Positions 36,050-47,583 of a stretch of DNA of 64,000 nucleotides are shown in pieces. Location of the stretch: the NCBI GenBank assembly GCA_014773175.1, contig VXCM01001296.1:1-64000 (forward strand), in the 5' to 3' direction. Each line of letters begins with the position of its first letter. Positions within the stretch are counted from its first letter, which is position 1. This stretch comes from Lucifuga dentata. Its lineage: Eukaryota > Chordata > Actinopteri > Ophidiiformes > Bythitidae. Both the position numbers and the translations under genes were made by a program. The notes under the pieces were generated by a model. It made no database searches, was not told the DNA's origin, and saw only the letters and a program-made list of their open reading frames with translations.

Positions 36050-38333
36050 TGGGACATTGTGGAGGAGGTGGAGGAGTCATATTCCAGCCTCTCCGCAGAG
36101 AAGAGGAGGAATTAAAGTGATCGTAGTAATCAGCAGCCTAACCTAGCTGTTAGCAGGATCAGCTAACTTTGCTTCTGTTTTCATCTTTGGCAAAGAATCT
36201 GTCATTAAATTTACTGGTTTTAAATTAGTTTTCCTTTGTTTTACTCATTTATTATTTCAAGGAGAGAAAACTCCAAAAATCAAGCATCAAGAAAACACCA
36301 AACGTCATTTTCTTTCATCAAAAATTTAAAGCCTTCACTTTAAAATTCATTCCTTTTTATCTTGAAACTGAATGTTTCTCTTTTCACGCTAAGGTCATGG
36401 CTGTAATCCTGTTCTCGTGTTACAGCTAACAACCCAGGCTCTCCCATCCATGTCACCTGAACAGCAGTATTCTTTTACAAGCTCATTGTCAAAGATAATC
36501 TCAAAGGAATTGCTAGTAAAAGATAGCGGCAGCCTTGAGGTTTGAGCTCAAGTCTGTGGAAATAAGAAGGTGGTCAGAAGTTCAGCAAGATGACCCACAG
36601 GCAGCTGTGTGTGTATGTGTGTGTTTCTCTGTATGTGTGTGTGAACAAAGGGAGAGACACACTTAGCTTGTGTGACCTTACATGTGTTTGGTCCAGCAGA
36701 GAATTATTATTAATTGAGACACGTGACTAATCAGATCTTGATGACACCAGGCTTTTCCTGGCTCTGATTCACAGGTTTCCTCTCTGGATCGTATTTCCAG
36801 CAGTCTATTTATAATCAGGTCATACTGGAGTGTGAGGCTGTAAGTCGAGGAAGGTTTGCAGTAGAAGCTCCAGCAGAATGTGACAGTTATATTGTAGTTT
36901 GTGATCTCATTGTTACGCTTTAGTAGATGTTGCTCCAAAGTTTCATGAAGCAGGAGTTTTTCTATTCATTCTGAAATCATCTTTGTATTGTTTGAACACA
37001 TTACAGATACAGGCGAGTGGAATGGACATTTCTCAAAGTGTCCGAAAGAACTGAAGCACTACTGTATCCATGGGACATGTCGTTACATTAAAGAACAGAT
37101 GACGCCTTCTTGCAGGTCAGTGCATCATCTACTGTGAAAAGATGCAAATATGGAAGATGAAGGTATGGTCATCTTAAAGGACCATACCGGCCATTTTGCA
37201 TGTTTGAGCCTAATATGTTCAATTTTCATACACGTAACGTTACTGACAGTCATTTCGCATACTACTGGAAGGGTGAATTAAAAATGTTTTTCCTACCTTC
37301 CAGACCACCACTGGTTTCAGTTCATTCTGGTACGCTATTAAAATCAACTTGTTGATACTTGAAACGTTCTTGGGATAGGTAATCCATCATCACGAACAAG
37401 AAGTATATTCAGGTTTTTTCAAAGTTTTGTAATTTTTGCATTTAAGCGCAATTAAAAAGTGCGGAATGAATGTATGTCTCCACCGGGGAATATAGTTCCA
37501 AAAGAAGGCCTGCTTTTATTGCCAAATTTAAACGACTGTGACTTCATAAGGCTGCATAGCTATTAGCAGGTGAAACATCAATTTTTAAGGTGCTTGAATA
37601 TTTGATTTTGAAAGATTAAGAGATTTTGCAAAATATCAGGAAAGCTGAAATATGGTTTTATCCTTTGGGAAATGGTTGTCAGTAATGTAACATGTATGAA
37701 AATTGAATATATTGGGCTCAAACATGCAAAATGGACGGTATGGTCCTTTAAGCAATATTTTATTACTTGCCAGTTTTCTTTTATTTTATTTTTGTTGACT
37801 TTATCTGTCTATACAATGGTCTCATTGGTCTTTATGGTCTTTCTAATTGTTGTTTTTTCCTCCTTTTTATTTTATTTTATTTTTCATTACTAATCTGTGC
37901 ATGCATTGGTCTTAGTCAAAATGACAGCAGCTTTGAGTTGAGAGTCATAATAGCGTGTGTGTACATGCATTCATGCCTTGTGTACGTGTGTATGTGTATG
38001 TGTGTGAGAGGATGACACAACAATTTCACACCGTACTTGGAATTCTTACACAGACACACTGAAATTTAACTGTCATTGTCCAGCTTACGTCTGCATATTA
38101 TTATGTCCTGAGCTGAGTGTGAGAAAGTGTAGTTCACTAACAAAAATGAAATACTTTGCTGTGACTTTTTTTGTCTTTGTTCTCAGGTGTGAACACGGTT
38201 TCATAGGTTCCAGGTGTGAATACGTGGACTTGGACTTGAGAATAGGAGAACAGCGACAAATCATTATCGCCTGCGTCATTGCAGGACTCATATTCTTTAT
38301 TCTTCTCGTCGTGTTCATCTGCATCTGTTCACA

Positions 38334-38380
<47 letters not shown>

Positions 38381-38996
38381 AAGTGACTTTGCAGATTCAG
38401 ATTTTCACATCCAACATTTCTTTCTTAAATTCTATTATTTCCTTCTTCACCCATGTTTCATCTTTTTTCATTACCTTATTCCATCCTTCCTTCTTTCCTT
38501 TCCTCTTGTCTTCTTTCTACCTTTCCTTGTTTCCTTTCCTCATTTCTTCTTTTCCTCCTTTTCTTTCTTAACTGATCTGAAAGTATATAAATCCCCAAAA
38601 TTGGAGTTAAGACATTTCCGTCTTTACTTTGATTGCATTTTAGTACACTTTATTGCTAATACTTGTGTATGTTTTTACTTATTTGGAGTATTTTTCATTT
38701 AAAAGTGGTATTACTTTTACTTAAATAAAGGGTTTCAGTACTTCTTCCACCACTGTAACGTATTGGAAAAAAAGTAACTTAAACTGCATAAAAGTTCCAA
38801 GTACTAGCCTTTCTTATAAATCTGCATTGTTTAATGTGTGTTTGTCAGTCGTAGGTACAGACTGTGCAGGCAGAGAGGAAGACGAAGAGAAGAACCAAGG
38901 AACGGTACAGAGAAACTCAGAATGATGGACACCAGCACAACACACAGAACCCCAACGACAGACTTAACAGAGACACCACACACACATACTGTATGA
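35027..38996 (+). CDS. btc: Betacellulin (EGF-family growth factor precursor)
   Basis: Membrane-anchored EGF-like ligand, shed to activate ErbB1/ErbB4 receptors. Five exons: 35027-35066, 35668-35775, 37007-37115, 38187-38333, 38849-38996; phases 1, 1, 2, 2 agree and all sites are GT/AG, giving 183 residues. Seen: a short hydrophobic N-terminus VYRFYVGIVTALALC (signal peptide), N-glycosylation sites NAT (26) and NRT (33), one EGF domain with six cysteines at 61, 69, 74, 85, 87 and 96 (C-x7-C-x4-C-x10-C-x-C-x8-C), a transmembrane segment at about 111-133, and a basic cytosolic start RRYRLCRQRGRRR. GHFSKCPKELKHYCIHGTCR is closest to betacellulin rather than epigen, epiregulin or TGF-alpha. Intron 3 holds a MITE (37178-37747), intron 2 a single-N artefact. 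Confidence 0.92.
35668..35775 (+). CDS. btc: btc exon 2
   Basis: Acceptor ...ctggctacag, donor GTAGAT; 108 nt encoding the end of the leader and the glycosylated propeptide. Confidence 0.82.
35938..36070. repeat. Single-N duplicate in a (GA)n tract, 66 bp x 2 (assembly signature)
   Basis: 35938-36003 is repeated at 36005-36070, with one N at 36004. In btc intron 2, so no coding effect. Confidence 0.9.
37007..37115 (+). CDS. btc: btc exon 3 (EGF domain, first part)
   Basis: Acceptor ...cacattacag, donor GTCAGT; encodes NGHFSKCPKELKHYC to TPSC. Confidence 0.93.
37178..37747 (+). mobile_element. MITE copy E, 570 bp, TTAA-flanked, in btc intron 3
   Basis: AGGACCATACC...GGTATGGTCCT with TTAA at 37174-37177 and 37748-37751. 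The terminal ~90 bp match as inverted repeats with few differences. Best copy for a consensus. Confidence 0.92.
38187..38333 (+). CDS. btc: btc exon 4 (EGF end and transmembrane segment)
   Basis: Acceptor ...tgttctcag, donor GTGAGT leading straight into a (GT)n tract; encodes CEHGFIGSRC and the membrane span. Confidence 0.93.
38336..38377. repeat. (GT)n microsatellite abutting the btc exon 4 donor
   Basis: GT tract begins within the donor site of btc exon 4 (GTGAGTGTGTGT...). Confidence 0.95.
38600..38757 (-). mobile_element. hAT-like MITE fragment
   Basis: Ends in gtacttcttccaccactg, the reverse of the CAGTGGTGGAAGAAGTAC terminus common in fish hAT-type MITEs, preceded by acttttacttaaat-like repeat sequence. 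The other end is not identified. Confidence 0.5.
38849..38996 (+). CDS. btc: btc exon 5 (cytosolic tail, stop)
   Basis: Acceptor ...tgtttgtcag; encodes RRYRLCRQRGRRR to ...HTHTV, TGA at 38994-38996. A GTATGA donor overlaps the last codon at 38991, and an acceptor lies at 39098-39099. Confidence 0.75.
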
Positions 38997-39656
38997 GAAG
39001 GTGTGTGTTGGTTACGTGTGTGTGTTTCTCAGTCTGGGAATTGTTTGGACATGAAGGAATTTGTCATTTGCGTGACAGCTGCTGGCTTTTGTCTTACAGT
39101 GACGGCTGTGAACTGTAGGGGGTCCCTCGCTGCTGGACAGGATGGAGGCCATGTTTCTCTCTGAGGAGGACACGACAGAATCTGGGTGTGTTAGATCTGG
39201 TTCTAAACAGACCAGGAACACAACAGACCACATCTTCCTCAGCTTCCAAACAACGATGACACCTTCCTGGATTCATGATAAACTAAAAATCCTAAAAGGT
39301 GGGAGTCCTTTCTTCAGTGGATACTTGTGGCATCCACATTTGAGGCCCTACAAGCCTGATGCCCTTCATGTGATGCTGCTGGATGCAAATATAAAGCTGT
39401 AATCTGCACCACATTTAGGTACAATGTAGGTCAGAATGTCAGGAAAGCCACAAAAGATGAAGATACTTCACCAGATTCTTTTCAAAGGACCCTTATCACT
39501 TAGATTACTCACTAAAGGTACGAAAAAATGTGTATATTACAAGTACCAGAAACTCTACTATCATATGCTGTATTTATATTTGTGTCATATTGTTCCTACT
39601 TTATTTACCATTGGTTAAGTGTCACTTCAAAAAACCATAATATCCATCCATTACAA

Positions 39657-40108
39657 CAGGGATCCCCAACTGGTGGCCCATGGGCCAAATGCGGCCCACG
39701 GGTCCTATCCATCAGGCCCTCAGATGACTTCTCAAAACAAAAAACATCTTGTAATTTAGTCGCACTTATCTCAGGTTTGCATGGTCATAAAAAGTCATGC
39801 TTGGGCTCATTTTGTTCAGGAGAATCTAAGCTTTCTGAAGATATTCATATATCTCCATTTTAGTAAGAAATGGTGATTATAAAACACCACAAATGCTACA
39901 ACAGAAGTGCTGGGCCCAGTGCCAGGCCGCTCTGATTGTAAAGGGTTACGTTTAAAAATAAATAAAAATTAGAAAATTGTTTGTTATTACCAAATGAGAG
40001 GAAAAGATCAAGTCGGGTCGGGGGGGGGGGGGGGGGGNGGGTAGTGGCCCTTGCCTTGGCATGCTTGACATAATTTGGCCCTTGGGGAAAACTAGTTGGG
40101 GAACCCTG
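39657..40108. mobile_element. hAT-type non-autonomous element with 8-bp target duplication
   Basis: Terminal inverted repeats CAGGGATCCCCAACT and AGTTGGGGAACCCTG, flanked by CATTACAA (39649-39656) and TATTACAA (40109-40116), 7 of 8 identical. Size, CAG...CTG-like ends and 8-bp duplication are hAT hallmarks. A poly-G run with one N (40038) lies inside. No transposase. Confidence 0.87.
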
Positions 40109-41135
40109 TATTACAAGTTTTACCAATCATCATCACATATTGCTCCATCCACAGCAATAAACCCATGCAGAATATTGTTACTCATCAGCATTAGCAATGC
40201 AAGAAGAGCCTCTGCACTCAGGCTGCTGTTCTGGACTTGCTGGCTGGAGGATGACTAACTCTGTGAGCAGGACAAGGTGACCTTGTGCTGGAGGTTTTTC
40301 GATTTGTATATTTGGACCTCTGAGCTAGAGAGCCAGAACAGCCTGGCCTGTGTGTGCAGTCAAAGTGCTCCATTGTCCCAGACAGTTTCCAGACTGCCGG
40401 CCGTACACTGGCTGTAATGTGTTTATGTATGAGTGTTACCTCTCCGCTCTAAATGGGGAATGAAGAGAGAGAGGAGCAGAGTGAGTAATTTTCTGCTCCT
40501 GCTATTTAAATGTCATCTATTTTTAATAAAACACTCCACCGTGTGGGCTCTGACATTTAAAGTCTTCCTGAAACACCTAATCGGCCCTGATATGACATCC
40601 AAAATCAATTCCAACAAGATGCCTATTAAGTAGTGTTTCCTAACAAATGTTACTCAACCGTTCCTTCTCATTCTATCAACTGAGTAATATCTTTCTTGAT
40701 CCGATTGCAGTCAAATGAACTCAAGTCCACAGGGGTGCTGACGTAATTGTTTCCAGATAAAGGTCACAGGTGTTCAGGAAAACAAGATGAAATACTGTAA
40801 TCCATGACCCAGATTATCAGTTTCAGGTTCAAAATTTTCCTACAACACATGCAGTAATAACAAAACTGCATATCCATAAAGATGCAGGATCTACTCAGAT
40901 TAATTGATTATACTCTCTTCAGCCAGTTGTACTTTGGTTACTGTTTTTATTGTTGTACAGTGTTGTTGTGTTGCTATGGCATCAGCAGCCAACAAATTCC
41001 TGTCTTAGTGTGAAAACAAGATAATATGCTTGTGTCCTCGGATATAATGTGTCCGATTCCTGCTGGCAAAAGCTAGTTATCTTGTAGCTGCTTTTGTCTT
41101 CGATTGTGGCAATATTCACAAATGTCACTGTTTAA

Positions 41136-41360
41136 AGGACCATACCAGTGAATTTACACATTTAAATACAACCTGCATACATGTTACATTACTGCATTTT
41201 CCAAAAATACTACCAGAGCAGTACATTTTTAAGGTGGGTGTATCACCTGAACTTTTGATTTTGAAAGTTGTATTTTTGGGAAAATAATTGGAAATACACC
41301 TATTATGTATGCGGGTAGTATTAATCGGGCTCAAATATGCAAAATCACCGGTGTGGTCCT
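41136..41360. mobile_element. MITE copy F, 225-bp internally deleted form
   Basis: AGGACCATACC...GGTGTGGTCCT with TTAA at 41132-41135 and 41361-41364. Both ends belong to the copy A family but most of the interior is missing. Confidence 0.85.
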
Positions 41361-44300
41361 TTAACATGTATTTGACATGACTGCCTGAGGAAGTGGTGCA
41401 AAAATTACTTCAGCCATGATAAGAAAACATAGTCACTGATATCCTGCATAGACACTGGCATAGTTCACATGTACTACATTGATAACAACAGGATAAAAAC
41501 TGGCTGAAGAGGTGGCAAAGGCATTTATGAACCTTGATGTGTAGTAAATCTATTTATATCATAACTACAGTTGTTATGATCTCAGTTTAGGAAGAAATTT
41601 AAGCTCTATTGGTTTTTAATTTCTCCTTTTCCTTATAAATACACGCAAATTATCTTCAGTTTGAAAACATATAAGATTATCGCATGAATACACACTTATT
41701 CGTAATATTATCTTTACTCTTTGGGAAATATTACATCATTTAAAGCAGAATGAACAGTGAAACAGTGACCACTGTCTTGAGTTACAGAAGGGTTTTTCCT
41801 TAAAGGTTTACCTGTATAATAGCACTTTTTGTCCATCGTGCTGCGTTTGCTGTCGTTTGCTTCATTTGGCAGTGTTTCAGTGTGGAGTTGTGCTACCTAC
41901 ATGACAGTTTTCAACAGCTGCAGTGTGCAGTTTATTCTATAAGTGTGTCTGAATTCCATCTATAATCCCATTAAGACTTGTTTCGGTCACATTACTTTTG
42001 TTATCATATTATAAAAAGGAATTTGAGTTGCTTATAAGAAATATAGCATTTTGCTCACATTTTGTTTATTTTACTATAAAGAAATGAGTGTTGCTCTCTA
42101 TAATAGAATTTCTGGTTAGGCAACAGCTTAGTTTTCATTAAGGATGTCTACTCTCTGCTGCTTTTATGACTAAGGTGATCAGACCTTTGACCTAATTTCA
42201 GGTGGCCTGTATGCCCAGCTGTCTTCAAAAGAGCCACGAGTGACAGCTGTGGAATGTCCGAGTTTCTATACGAGGGGTGTGTCTGGTGCTGATAAGAAAA
42301 ACAGATAGCAGCCAAACTGTTGTGACTGTTTGATTTGGAATGCGAGACGACAGGGAAATATCTTTCAGAAACCAAACAGTACTTTTGAAAAGTCGTGAGC
42401 TGTGTTTCCAGTGAGTCATGTGATGGATATTAAATCTTGGATAAAGTGCGGACATGACTGCAGGGCTCATTCAGTACTCAAACTGCTAACCATCTGTCTT
42501 ACTCTGGTATGTGGGCAAAGTTCGGCTCCAGCAGCTGTCCCATGGCTACCAAACAGTTTGACCGGAAGATTCCACGTCACACTGTGCCAGAGAGATCAGC
42601 ACTTGAAGTGAACATAGGAAATTGCTCAGGCAGAGTTCAACATGTATGAATCCTCCCCTTGTGGCAGTTAATTCAATTTATGTAATTTGCACGAATACCA
42701 TATGGGGTCAGTATAACACCTTCTGTAGGATGAGATCCTTTAAAACTGTAGAAGTTAGAGATTTGAAATTCTTTAGAAATGTAGATTATATTTACCAATA
42801 TAATAATTCACAAATATTATACTAATAAATGTATGCCAAGTGCTGTAATCTGAGATACCACACAGACCGAAGCTGTTACTAACACCTAAACCTACTAATA
42901 TCTACTGTGTTGTATAACCATAATTTAATCAGGTAAATTAATTGAAATTTAGGGGTCATTTTCAAAGGAGACCTGAGTGCAATGACATGTTTACAACCAA
43001 AATTTACAATTTACACTACAAAAAGATGTCAACAGACATAACTTCCTTCCCTTTCACAATATTTCTCACTTCAATAAAGTGTCTGAGCACAGAGAAGTGA
43101 ACCTAAAATCTATCTTAATGTTCAGAATTGGCTTGAGGAACGTGTTGTTTAGGCTAATTTGGGAGCAGGTTTGATATGTTCCTACATTTCAAACTAGGAG
43201 AGATAAAATGTATAGGCTGTTGATTTATTACGTGGTATTTTAGAAATAAAATTCAGCTAGTGTTGGTTTTGTCTTACATAGATCAAACCACTTTTAGTCA
43301 TGTTCAACATGACATCAGCTGTTCCGGGAATCAATTACTAAAGTGGCATATAGTTGGGACTGGAACAGACAGCAGATAAAGCAGAACAATTCATGCAGCA
43401 GACATTTACAGAACCAGTCTGAGAAAAACCAACAGAAATTTCTGTGGAGGATTTGTGGTGTTAACCTAAAGCAGAGGGCAGGGAAATATATGAATATTTT
43501 TTGCTTTTCTTTTTTTCTGACAAATAGAAAATGGATCAGGGATCAAACACATCCATATGGATGTTTAGATGTAATGCATACAGATTTAGAACACACCAAT
43601 CTGCCTGCCTTATCAAATGACAGGCAGATAGAAAATGATAGAGGAACATGATGATATACTGGAACGTGTTGATCCTGTGTCATCTAGCATCTCTGATCGA
43701 AATATATCATCTACATGTAAAGTATGTACCACAAGGAAGAGCAATATAGCCATTGTTTTTATGAATGCTGCATTGAGCAAACTTTTTATTTTAACATCAT
43801 AAACTTGGTTATACTGCCACTTCCACTGAGAATCGACATCACAGTTTGTAGCTTTATTCAGTTTTGGTTTGCCATTCCAACAAACAAAACTGAATTATAA
43901 ATAAATAAATAAATGAGGGCAACTGCTCTCAGCTCCCAACTTCACACAGAAAGAAATGTGACAGCCAGAATTACTAATTAGCAGTCAAACCAGTTATAAA
44001 CAATTATTTGAGAGCAATATCCACTCTCAAATATCTCTCAAATAAGTTTTCAACTTTCCATATTTATGCTATCTAAAATCTCCATTCAATCTACCTGATT
44101 AGTCCAATCAGTTATTTTTTAAATAAAATATTTCTAAAATGTATTGATACTGAAAAAGTTCCACCAGTATTTGATACCCAACATCATGAATTTGTTCAAT
44201 TTCCTATTTCCAGTTTGCCAAATTTTAGCACTTAAAAAGAAAACTCAACCTTAATGAAGTCCTATTACAGGATTTTGACCAAAACAAGACAATCTGAACA

Positions 44301-45667
44301 CACAGTGTCAGTTCTGTCCTCGATTACTGAACTTTGCATGCATGATGCCATGTACAATGGTCATATTAGGAATTCTCACTGTAGCATATACAGTATAGCT
44401 CCCAAATGTGGGATTTTGGCTACCTACTAATCCCAAAAAGAAGGTTCTTTAAGCAACATTTTGTTTTCTTATCACAATACTTTTCTTCTGAAACAGCAAA
44501 TAGAAATTAGTTGTAATTATATGTATTTATTTTGCACCATCAGTCAGTTTAGCATAGGCGCATGTGCATGATTCTCTTCCTATTTGTTTGGAGATCTGTT
44601 TGCTGGCTGCATGGTGCGGTACTTGGTATATCCCAAAAATAATCCAGATGTTGCCCACGTGCTCTTTGGTGGTGGATGTTTCTTTCCATTGTGATTTAAG
44701 GGTCTTCATCTTGATGATGCTTTGAAAAACCATCCATCGCAGTATGCAATATAAAATTATAACAACCATCCTTCAAGTGCTCCAACTGCCTCAGTTAGCT
44801 CCTCTCAAGTTTAATTGCTATTATCGATTTTGGATGAACAATAGATGGAAATTTCTCCTTCTGTCCCCCATGTACCATTCAAAGAGGAATGAATCAGAAA
44901 AATCTGCCAGATTTGTATGACAAGAAATTAGTCCAATTCAGATGTGAAAATGGTAAAATTGCATCTCTGGATCTTTGCTCTGTTCATCAGACAGTATTGA
45001 AAACCAACCTCGTAATAACTCCACCCTCATCTTCCAAAAGAAACTGATGTGGATTTCATAAAATGCTTTTAAAATAACTTTTCCTAAGTGCAGAATGACC
45101 TTTTTTTGATAAATGTCATTGTCACAAACCTCTTTTATACAGGATATACTCAATGCCATTAAAGATAGCTACATGTGGCAAGGCAAAGAAACAAGAAACT
45201 TCAGTCTTTGCATGCGGTTTCCTGCTGCCATAATGTCTTCAAAACAATCCCATTAACTTTCCTTTCACATTTCTGTCCTCCTCTCCAACCACTTTTTCTC
45301 CTTTCCTGTCATGCCTCCACTCTCCATCTTCTTCCCAAACAGCACTTCTCCTCCTTTAATCTCAAATGTATCCTCATCTTAACCTAATACGACGGCCTAA
45401 TGCCAGAAAGCTCTTATACCACTGATGATAGGAGATGCTGGCATGCAAATTTAAAATAATGAGAAGCTAAATTAACCATAGACAGCTCATATGTCAAGTC
45501 ATGAAAACAATTTAAGGTTTAGGAACCATCTAACACACACGCTGACCTTCACTATAAATAGCTTCAACCAAACAACTGAGAGAAAGATAGATGAGCTGGG
45601 TGCAACCTCAGCGTCAGTCAACATCAATAACCAAATCTACAAAATGATCACTTTCACTCCTCTCCTT

Positions 45668-45702
<35 letters not shown>

Positions 45703-46006
45703 ACTGAAACATGCAGTCAGTACAGGGTGAGGTCATTCCGTTTGTTCCCAATTGTTTCTGCCTCAGGAAGTTTCATTAAACAAACACCAACACATTCAGC
45801 ATCAGAGAAATAAGGATTCTAGAGCTAAGTCAGTTTCTTGCATAAGTTGATTTGCTAATAAAATCCACATACTGCTAATTGCTTTGCCTTCCGGATAAGA
45901 TTTTATGGTTATTTTCACATACAATTTCTTTCCAAGTGGATTTGTCCCCATTGGATATCTAGTCAGAACCAAGGACAGCGCCAGATTGCGCCTGAACGCA
46001 GCATCG

Positions 46007-46007
<1 letters not shown>

Positions 46008-46050
<43 letters not shown>
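46008..46050. repeat. (TC)n microsatellite upstream of rxfp3
   Basis: TC tract about 240 bp before the rxfp3 start codon, possibly in its 5' UTR or promoter. Confidence 0.95.
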
Positions 46051-46052
<2 letters not shown>

Positions 46053-46286
46053 AACTTAAGGAGCTGGGACCAGCAGAGAAAATCTCAGAGCATCACAACA
46101 ACTTGAAGAGCTCAGTCAGCCATCAGGGATCGCAAAATTGTGTTGCCTTTAAGTCTTTAGCTACTTTAAGTTCACTCCATATGTTTATTTTATGCAAAAC
46201 AACTGATGTCAAGGATAAGGAACCTAAAATCTTGGAATATTTTGACCATGAAGATACTTTTGTGAAAATCATCGGGGTGCGCTGAG

Positions 46287-47583
46287 ATGTCTGGGGAATT
46301 TAGAGACACCTGGGAAGGCTCAGGAGGGATAGTCGCTGCATCCTACAACTTCAGCTTTATTTTCAACAAAACCAACCGCTCATACGGAGACAACTTCCAG
46401 CTGTCGGACTTTGATAAAAGTGATGTTGGAGATGGCGCGGCCGTGTTGAGGATTATCATCTCTGTGGTCTACTCTCTAGTTTGCGCGCTTGGACTGATTG
46501 GGAACGTCCTGGTCTTGTACCTGATGAAGTCGAAACACGCGTGGAAGAAATCATCGATCAATCTTTTCGTAACTAGTTTGGCGGTGACTGACTTCCAGTT
46601 TGTTCTGACTCTGCCGTTCTGGGCGGTGGAGAACGCGTTGGACTTCACCTGGCCTTTTGGTAAAGCCATGTGTAAGATAGTTTCCTACGTGACAGCTATG
46701 AACATGTATGCCAGCGTGTTCTTCCTCACAGCCATGAGCGTGGCCAGGTACTGGTCCCTCGCCTCTGCGCTGAAAGGGAAGCGGCGGCGGACGCTGCGCT
46801 GCTCCGCGCGGTGCGTCACCGTCTTCATCTGGTTCGCCGCTGTGTCCGCTGCTCTGCCGCACGCCGTNCTCCGCGCGGTGCGTCACCGTCTTCATCTGGT
46901 TCGCCGCTGTGTCCGCTGCTCTGCCGCACGCCGTTTTCTCCACAACCGCGACTGTTTCCAACGAGGAGCTGTGCCTGGTTAAATTCCCGGACACCCAGGG
47001 GAACGCGCAGTTTTGGCTGGGACTATACCAATCCCAGAAAGTACTTCTGGGCTTTGTGATGCCGCTGGGGATCATCTCAGTTTGTTATCTGCTCCTCCTG
47101 CGCTTCATCACCTCCAAAAATATTAACATATCCAGCGCTAAAAGACGCTCCAAGGTCACCAAGTCTGTCACCATCGTGGTCCTGTCGTTTTTTCTCTGCT
47201 GGCTACCCAACCAGGCGCTGACAGGCTGGGGGATCCTCATTAAACTCAACGTTGTTCATTTTAGCTATGAATACTACACCACGCAGGTCTACCTTTTCCC
47301 CGTGTCCGTGTGCCTGGCGCACTCCAACAGTTGCCTGAACCCGATCCTGTACTGCCTGATGAGACGGGAGTTCAGGAAAGCGCTGAAAAAACTCTTTTGG
47401 CGGATGACTTCGCCGAATAGGACCACCATGAGGCCGATGACGGCCACCACGAAACCAGAGATGGACGAACAAGGGCGCGTCCTGATCCCCATCAGCGCCC
47501 CGGAGGAGCCTGCTGTGCTGTTTTATCCGCCTGGTGCTGCTGTGTATAACGATTCCAGCGATCGGCCACAAAACAGCGCTTAG
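46287..47583 (+). CDS. rxfp3: Relaxin-3-family peptide receptor (RXFP3-like GPCR), reading frame broken by a 66-bp duplication plus N
   Basis: Class A GPCR coupled in mammals to Gi and activated by relaxin-3/INSL5-type peptides. Single coding exon; if the duplicate copy and the N at 46868 are discounted (67 nt), one frame of 409 residues runs from ATG 46287 to TAG 47581. Seen: N-glycosylation sites NFS (21), NKT (27) and NRS (30); TM1 with GNVLVLYLMK; TM2 with FVLTLPFWAVENALDF; TM3 ending AMSVARYWS, so the DRY position reads ARY (human RXFP3 reads TRY); EELCLVKFPD in loop 2; TM6 CWLPNQALTGW; TM7 NSCLNPILYCL; tail MRPMTATTKPE shared with RXFP3. Shorter intracellular loop 3 than human. As written, the frame shifts at codon 194. 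Neighbouring slc45a2 matches human synteny. Teleosts have several rxfp3 paralogues; which one is unresolved. Confidence 0.93.
46802..46934. repeat. Single-N tandem duplicate inside rxfp3, 66 bp x 2 (assembly signature)
   Basis: 46802-46867 and 46869-46934 are identical, with one N at 46868. The net +67 nt shifts the frame. The same arrangement occurs eight other times in non-coding parts of the window, so an assembly cause is favoured over a true pseudogene. Confidence 0.93.

Larger units (their letters stand above)
38997..46286. other. btc-rxfp3 intergenic interval (~7.3 kb)
   Basis: Starts with probable btc 3' UTR. Contains the hAT-like MITE at 39657-40108 and a short MITE copy at 41136-41360; (TC)n tracts lie at 45671-45701 and 46008-46050 in the rxfp3 upstream region. 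44500-45160 has weak minus-strand open frames that I cannot assign. No gene recognised. Confidence 0.6.

Noticed and set aside
35662..36146. Frames with SLSLSLS or RERERER on both strands
   Set aside because: (GA)n microsatellite in btc intron 2, doubled by a single-N artefact.
39142..39402. 86-codon open frame after btc
   Set aside because: No recognisable homology and it lies in the probable btc 3' UTR.
44527..45159. Two minus-strand open frames of 80 and 73 codons, considered as transposase remnants
   Set aside because: I could not match any transposase motif (no DDE, zinc finger or HTH pattern); left as unassigned intergenic DNA.
46287..47583. rxfp3 as a true pseudogene
   Set aside because: The only lesion is the single-N 66-bp duplication, identical in kind to eight non-coding cases; the rest of the receptor is conserved.
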